Assembly: GCA_902476295.1 (NCBI GenBank)
Contig: CABSDC010000106.1
Span: forward strand, 1-7,664
Length of the DNA: 7,664 nucleotides
Direction: 5' to 3'
Origin: SFTJ01 sp905210415
GTDB taxonomy: Bacteria > Bacteroidota > Bacteroidia > Bacteroidales > Muribaculaceae
The notes under the pieces were generated by a model that saw only the letters and a list, made by a program, of their open reading frames with translations, did not search any database and was not told the DNA's origin. The stretch's first letter is position 1, and the number at the start of each line of letters is the position of its first letter. A program made the position numbers and the translations under genes. Shown piece by piece: positions 6,324 through 7,664 of this stretch.

Positions 6324-6656
6324 ATGGCACAGATGAAATTGATACCAGCAGACAATATGAAAGATAAACTTTGGGGTAGAAGAGGAACACCAGAGCGTGA
6401 AGCAATGGAAACTAAACTCAAAGAAGATGTGAACGCCTATATTGTAGGCGAAGCCATACGCAAGGCTCGATTGGCACAAAACCTCACGCAAGAACAACTT
6501 GGTGAACGTATCGGTGTGCAGCGTGCTCAAATTTCAAAGTTGGAGAAAGGTACAAGTGTTATCACATTGCCAACAATGAGTCGTGTGTTCCAAGCTTTGG
6601 GTATCGCAACAGCCACTCTTGATTTGGGTATTGCCGGCAAGATTGCGTTGTGGTAA
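6324..6656 (+). CDS. higA: HigA-type antitoxin, XRE-family helix-turn-helix regulator
   Basis: This is a 110-residue protein translated 4 bases after the toxin stop, so the two are co-transcribed and probably translationally coupled. Residues 1-36 form a charged, probably flexible region that in relatives contacts the toxin. Residues about 42-97 are a clear Cro/C1-type helix-turn-helix: AIRKARLAQNLTQEQLGERI (44-63), then VQRAQISKLEKG (65-76) as recognition helix and turn, then ITLPTMSRVFQALGI (80-94). The protein should neutralise HigB by binding and repress its own operon, with the inverted repeats at 5832-5918 as candidate sites. Length and domain order match HigA antitoxins; no damage is visible. 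Confidence 0.88.
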   Translation: MAQMKLIPADNMKDKLWGRRGTPEREAMETKLKEDVNAYIVGEAIRKARLAQNLTQEQLGERIGVQRAQISKLEKGTSVITLPTMSRVFQALGIATATLDLGIAGKIALW

Positions 6657-6871
6657 GATAATTAATAAATAAAACCTGAAATATTTATTGCCATACCCTC
6701 TAAGAAAGATGAAATACAATAATATAGATTAGGGATTGTCGCAAATTTGCCGAAACAAATCTAACGTTATGATTGCCAGTGCTATAAAGTTTTAGCGCCT
6801 TTGCGTAGGATAACAAAAAATCCCCCAAACTGCTTTGTCGGCCCTGTTTTGGGGGAAACGAAAAAAACGTT
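6657..6871. other. Non-coding stretch after higBA with weak inverted repeats
   Basis: No gene was recognised here. AATAAATA (6664-6671) and TATTTATT (6682-6689) form an A/T-only 8-bp stem with a 10-base loop just after the higA stop; lacking G/C and a T tract, it is a poor terminator. GCAAATTTGC at 6741-6750 is a perfect 10-bp palindrome. The strong hairpin at 6815-6855 is listed separately. One end of the downstream insertion element should lie somewhere in this stretch, but I cannot place it. Confidence 0.5.
6815..6855 (-). terminator. Rho-independent terminator-like hairpin reading leftward
   Basis: CCCCCAAA (6822-6829) and TTTGGGGG (6848-6855) form a perfect G/C-rich 8-bp stem with an 18-base loop. 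On the minus strand the stem is followed by ATTTTTT (6821-6815), the classical terminator arrangement. On the plus strand the hairpin precedes an A-rich run, so it would not terminate rightward transcripts. No minus-strand gene needing it was seen; it may insulate the end of the insertion element. Confidence 0.6.
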
Positions 6872-7276
6872 ATTGCAAAGGTACAGCTAATTTCTGAAAT
6901 AACGCCAAGTTTTGCGTTCGCAGAGTTCGATTCCTACAAAGATTATGAAGAGTCTTTCCAAAAGAGTGAACTCGGACGCTTTCGTGCCCTCCTCCCGTTG
7001 CGTGAGATGGCCATCAGATTCGGTTTGATTGACTCTGTGCCACACAGAAAAGTCGGTCGCAAATCTTACTTCGGTCCTGAAGGCAAGGTGGCACTCATGT
7101 TCCTCAAGTCATATACCGGATTGTCTGCCCCAAAACTTATGGAGCAACTCAACGCCAACATCCACTATCAGATATTCTGTGGCATCCGAATAAGTCCAGC
7201 GAATCCTGTTCATCTTCTTCGGCATCCGCCAATCCCTATGTTATTCCCGAAATATTACTGGATGGGGACGGTTTAA
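6872..7276 (+). pseudogene. DUF772 (IS1182-like) transposase, N-terminal remnant without a standard start codon
   Basis: An open frame from 6872 reads AKVQLISEITPSFAFAEF, then KDYEESFQKSELGRFR, LLPLREMAIRFGLI, GRKSYFGPEGKVALMFLKSY and TGLSAPKLMEQL to CGIRISPANP. This is the N-terminal region and DUF772 domain of IS1182/IS5-superfamily transposases. The position where an initiating Met would fit (6872-6874) is ATT. The first ATG/GTG/TTG in frame is TTG at 6998, which would drop 42 residues. After ANP (about 7206) the similarity ends and the frame runs into unrelated residues to TAA at 7276. The DDE catalytic region is absent, so the protein cannot transpose. IS family assignment is from recall of the DUF772 pattern, not from a search. 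Confidence 0.7.
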
Positions 7277-7398
7277 ATTGTGCTTTATTCAGCTAAATGC
7301 ATGTTTTGAGGATGGATTCGGTTGGATATGTGGAGTTTTTCTTTTGCTTTATAACTAAAATTCCTTCTTGAGGGGCGTGATTGTTGGTGGAAAAACCT
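7277..7398. other. Intergenic stretch without recognised gene
   Basis: Between the transposase remnant and the promoter at 7399 there is no convincing coding frame. A short frame ends with a TAA near 7296 after protein-like residues (NPYVIPEILLDGDGLN), which may be a scrap of another gene's 3' end, but it is too short to identify. Confidence 0.4.
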
Positions 7399-7406
7399 TA
7401 TCTTTG
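7399..7406 (+). promoter_or_regulatory. -7 box of the right-edge gene
   Basis: TATCTTTG matches TAnnTTTG perfectly. The upstream -33 element is unclear: TTG triplets around 7381-7386 are too close. If used, it gives a leader of about 155-160 bases before the ATG at 7572. Confidence 0.5.
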
Positions 7407-7467
7407 CTATGCTAAAAGGCAAGATTGTGGGCGCAAACAAGAGAGCAACCATGGGTGCTGATGAGGT

Positions 7468-7528
7468 TGGGGATATGGCATTGCTGGCTTCGTTCGCCGT
7501 GTGTGTTGCGCTGTATGCATATCTCCCA
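7468..7528 (+). other. Possible leader RNA stem
   Basis: In the presumed 5' leader of the right-edge gene, TGGGGATATG (7468-7477) can pair with CATATCTCCCA (7518-7528) with one bulged base, closing a 40-base loop. It is not a riboswitch class I recognise. Confidence 0.3.
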
Positions 7529-7571
7529 CAACAACGTTATCAAAGTCGAACAACAACAATTTTTTTGCCCT

Positions 7572-7664
7572 ATGAAGAATTACAGATTTCTATTGCTGGC
7601 GCTGGCTCTCTTGCTGTTCAAGACGGCCTCGGCAGACAGCAACCCCCAGTTCTCTACGGCTGGG
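7572..7664 (+). CDS. Secreted or outer-surface protein, N-terminus only (runs off the right edge)
   Basis: The 31 visible codons begin with a typical signal peptide: MKNYRFLLLALALLLFKTASA, a basic start followed by a 13-residue hydrophobic core and an A-S-A cleavage site, then DSNPQFSTAG. There is no lipobox Cys. The sequence just after the signal resembles, from memory, the mature N-terminus of some Bacteroidetes glycoside hydrolase family 2 (beta-galactosidase-like) proteins, but 10 residues are too few to decide. The start is set by the signal peptide. It is transcribed away from the insertion remnant, probably from the box at 7399. Confidence 0.65.
   Translation, partial: MKNYRFLLLALALLLFKTASADSNPQFSTAG

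Noticed and set aside
7409..7664. Open frame starting right after the -7 box and running off the right edge
   Set aside because: Its ATG would lie at or before the expected transcription start, and it overlaps the signal-peptide gene out of frame.

Overview
The window looks like a Bacteroidales chromosome segment (Prevotella/Bacteroides type). The evidence is the gene content (a TonB-receptor-like outer-membrane protein with a carboxypeptidase-like N-terminal domain, a DUF4954-type beta-helix protein, a DUF4143 ATPase fragment, an IS982-like remnant). Several starts are also preceded by the Bacteroidetes -7 box TAnnTTTG rather than a clear Shine-Dalgarno sequence. No rRNA, tRNA or CRISPR array was seen.

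Layout. 1-1210 (minus): 5' part of a TonB-dependent-receptor-like gene running off the left edge, with a one-base frameshift near 250-253. 1365-2153 (minus): an intact ZIP-family metal transporter with a good promoter at 2178-2209. 2214-2318 (minus): a remnant of the C-terminal end of another TonB-receptor-like protein, immediately upstream of that promoter. 2389-3240 (minus): the C-terminal two thirds of an AAA_14/DUF4143 ATPase without its P-loop domain, bracketed by two direct copies (2333 and 3374) of a 51-base hairpin-forming repeat. 3256-3480: a non-coding strip with six successive inverted repeats. 3505-3853 (minus): a truncated IS982-like transposase end. 3859-5712 (minus): a DUF4954-type gene interrupted by one in-frame TAG. 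5713-5974: a divergent intergenic region with operator-like inverted repeats. 5975-6656 (plus): an intact HigB/HigA-type toxin-antitoxin operon. 6657-7276: non-coding sequence, a minus-strand terminator-like hairpin and a DUF772 (IS1182-like) transposase remnant lacking a normal start and its C-terminal part. 7399-7664 (plus): promoter, long leader and first 31 codons of a secreted protein.

How it fits together. Apart from the ZIP transporter, the HigBA pair and the right-edge gene (visible only in part), every protein-coding unit is broken: frameshift, internal stop, lost N-terminus or lost C-terminus. This is a decaying, insertion-prone region in which an intact addiction-type operon survives between a damaged DUF4954 gene and a damaged IS. 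I saw no clear multi-gene novel system. The items most worth following are the inverted-repeat cluster around the paired 51-base repeat, the in-frame TAG in the DUF4954 gene, and the multi-site operator region of higBA.
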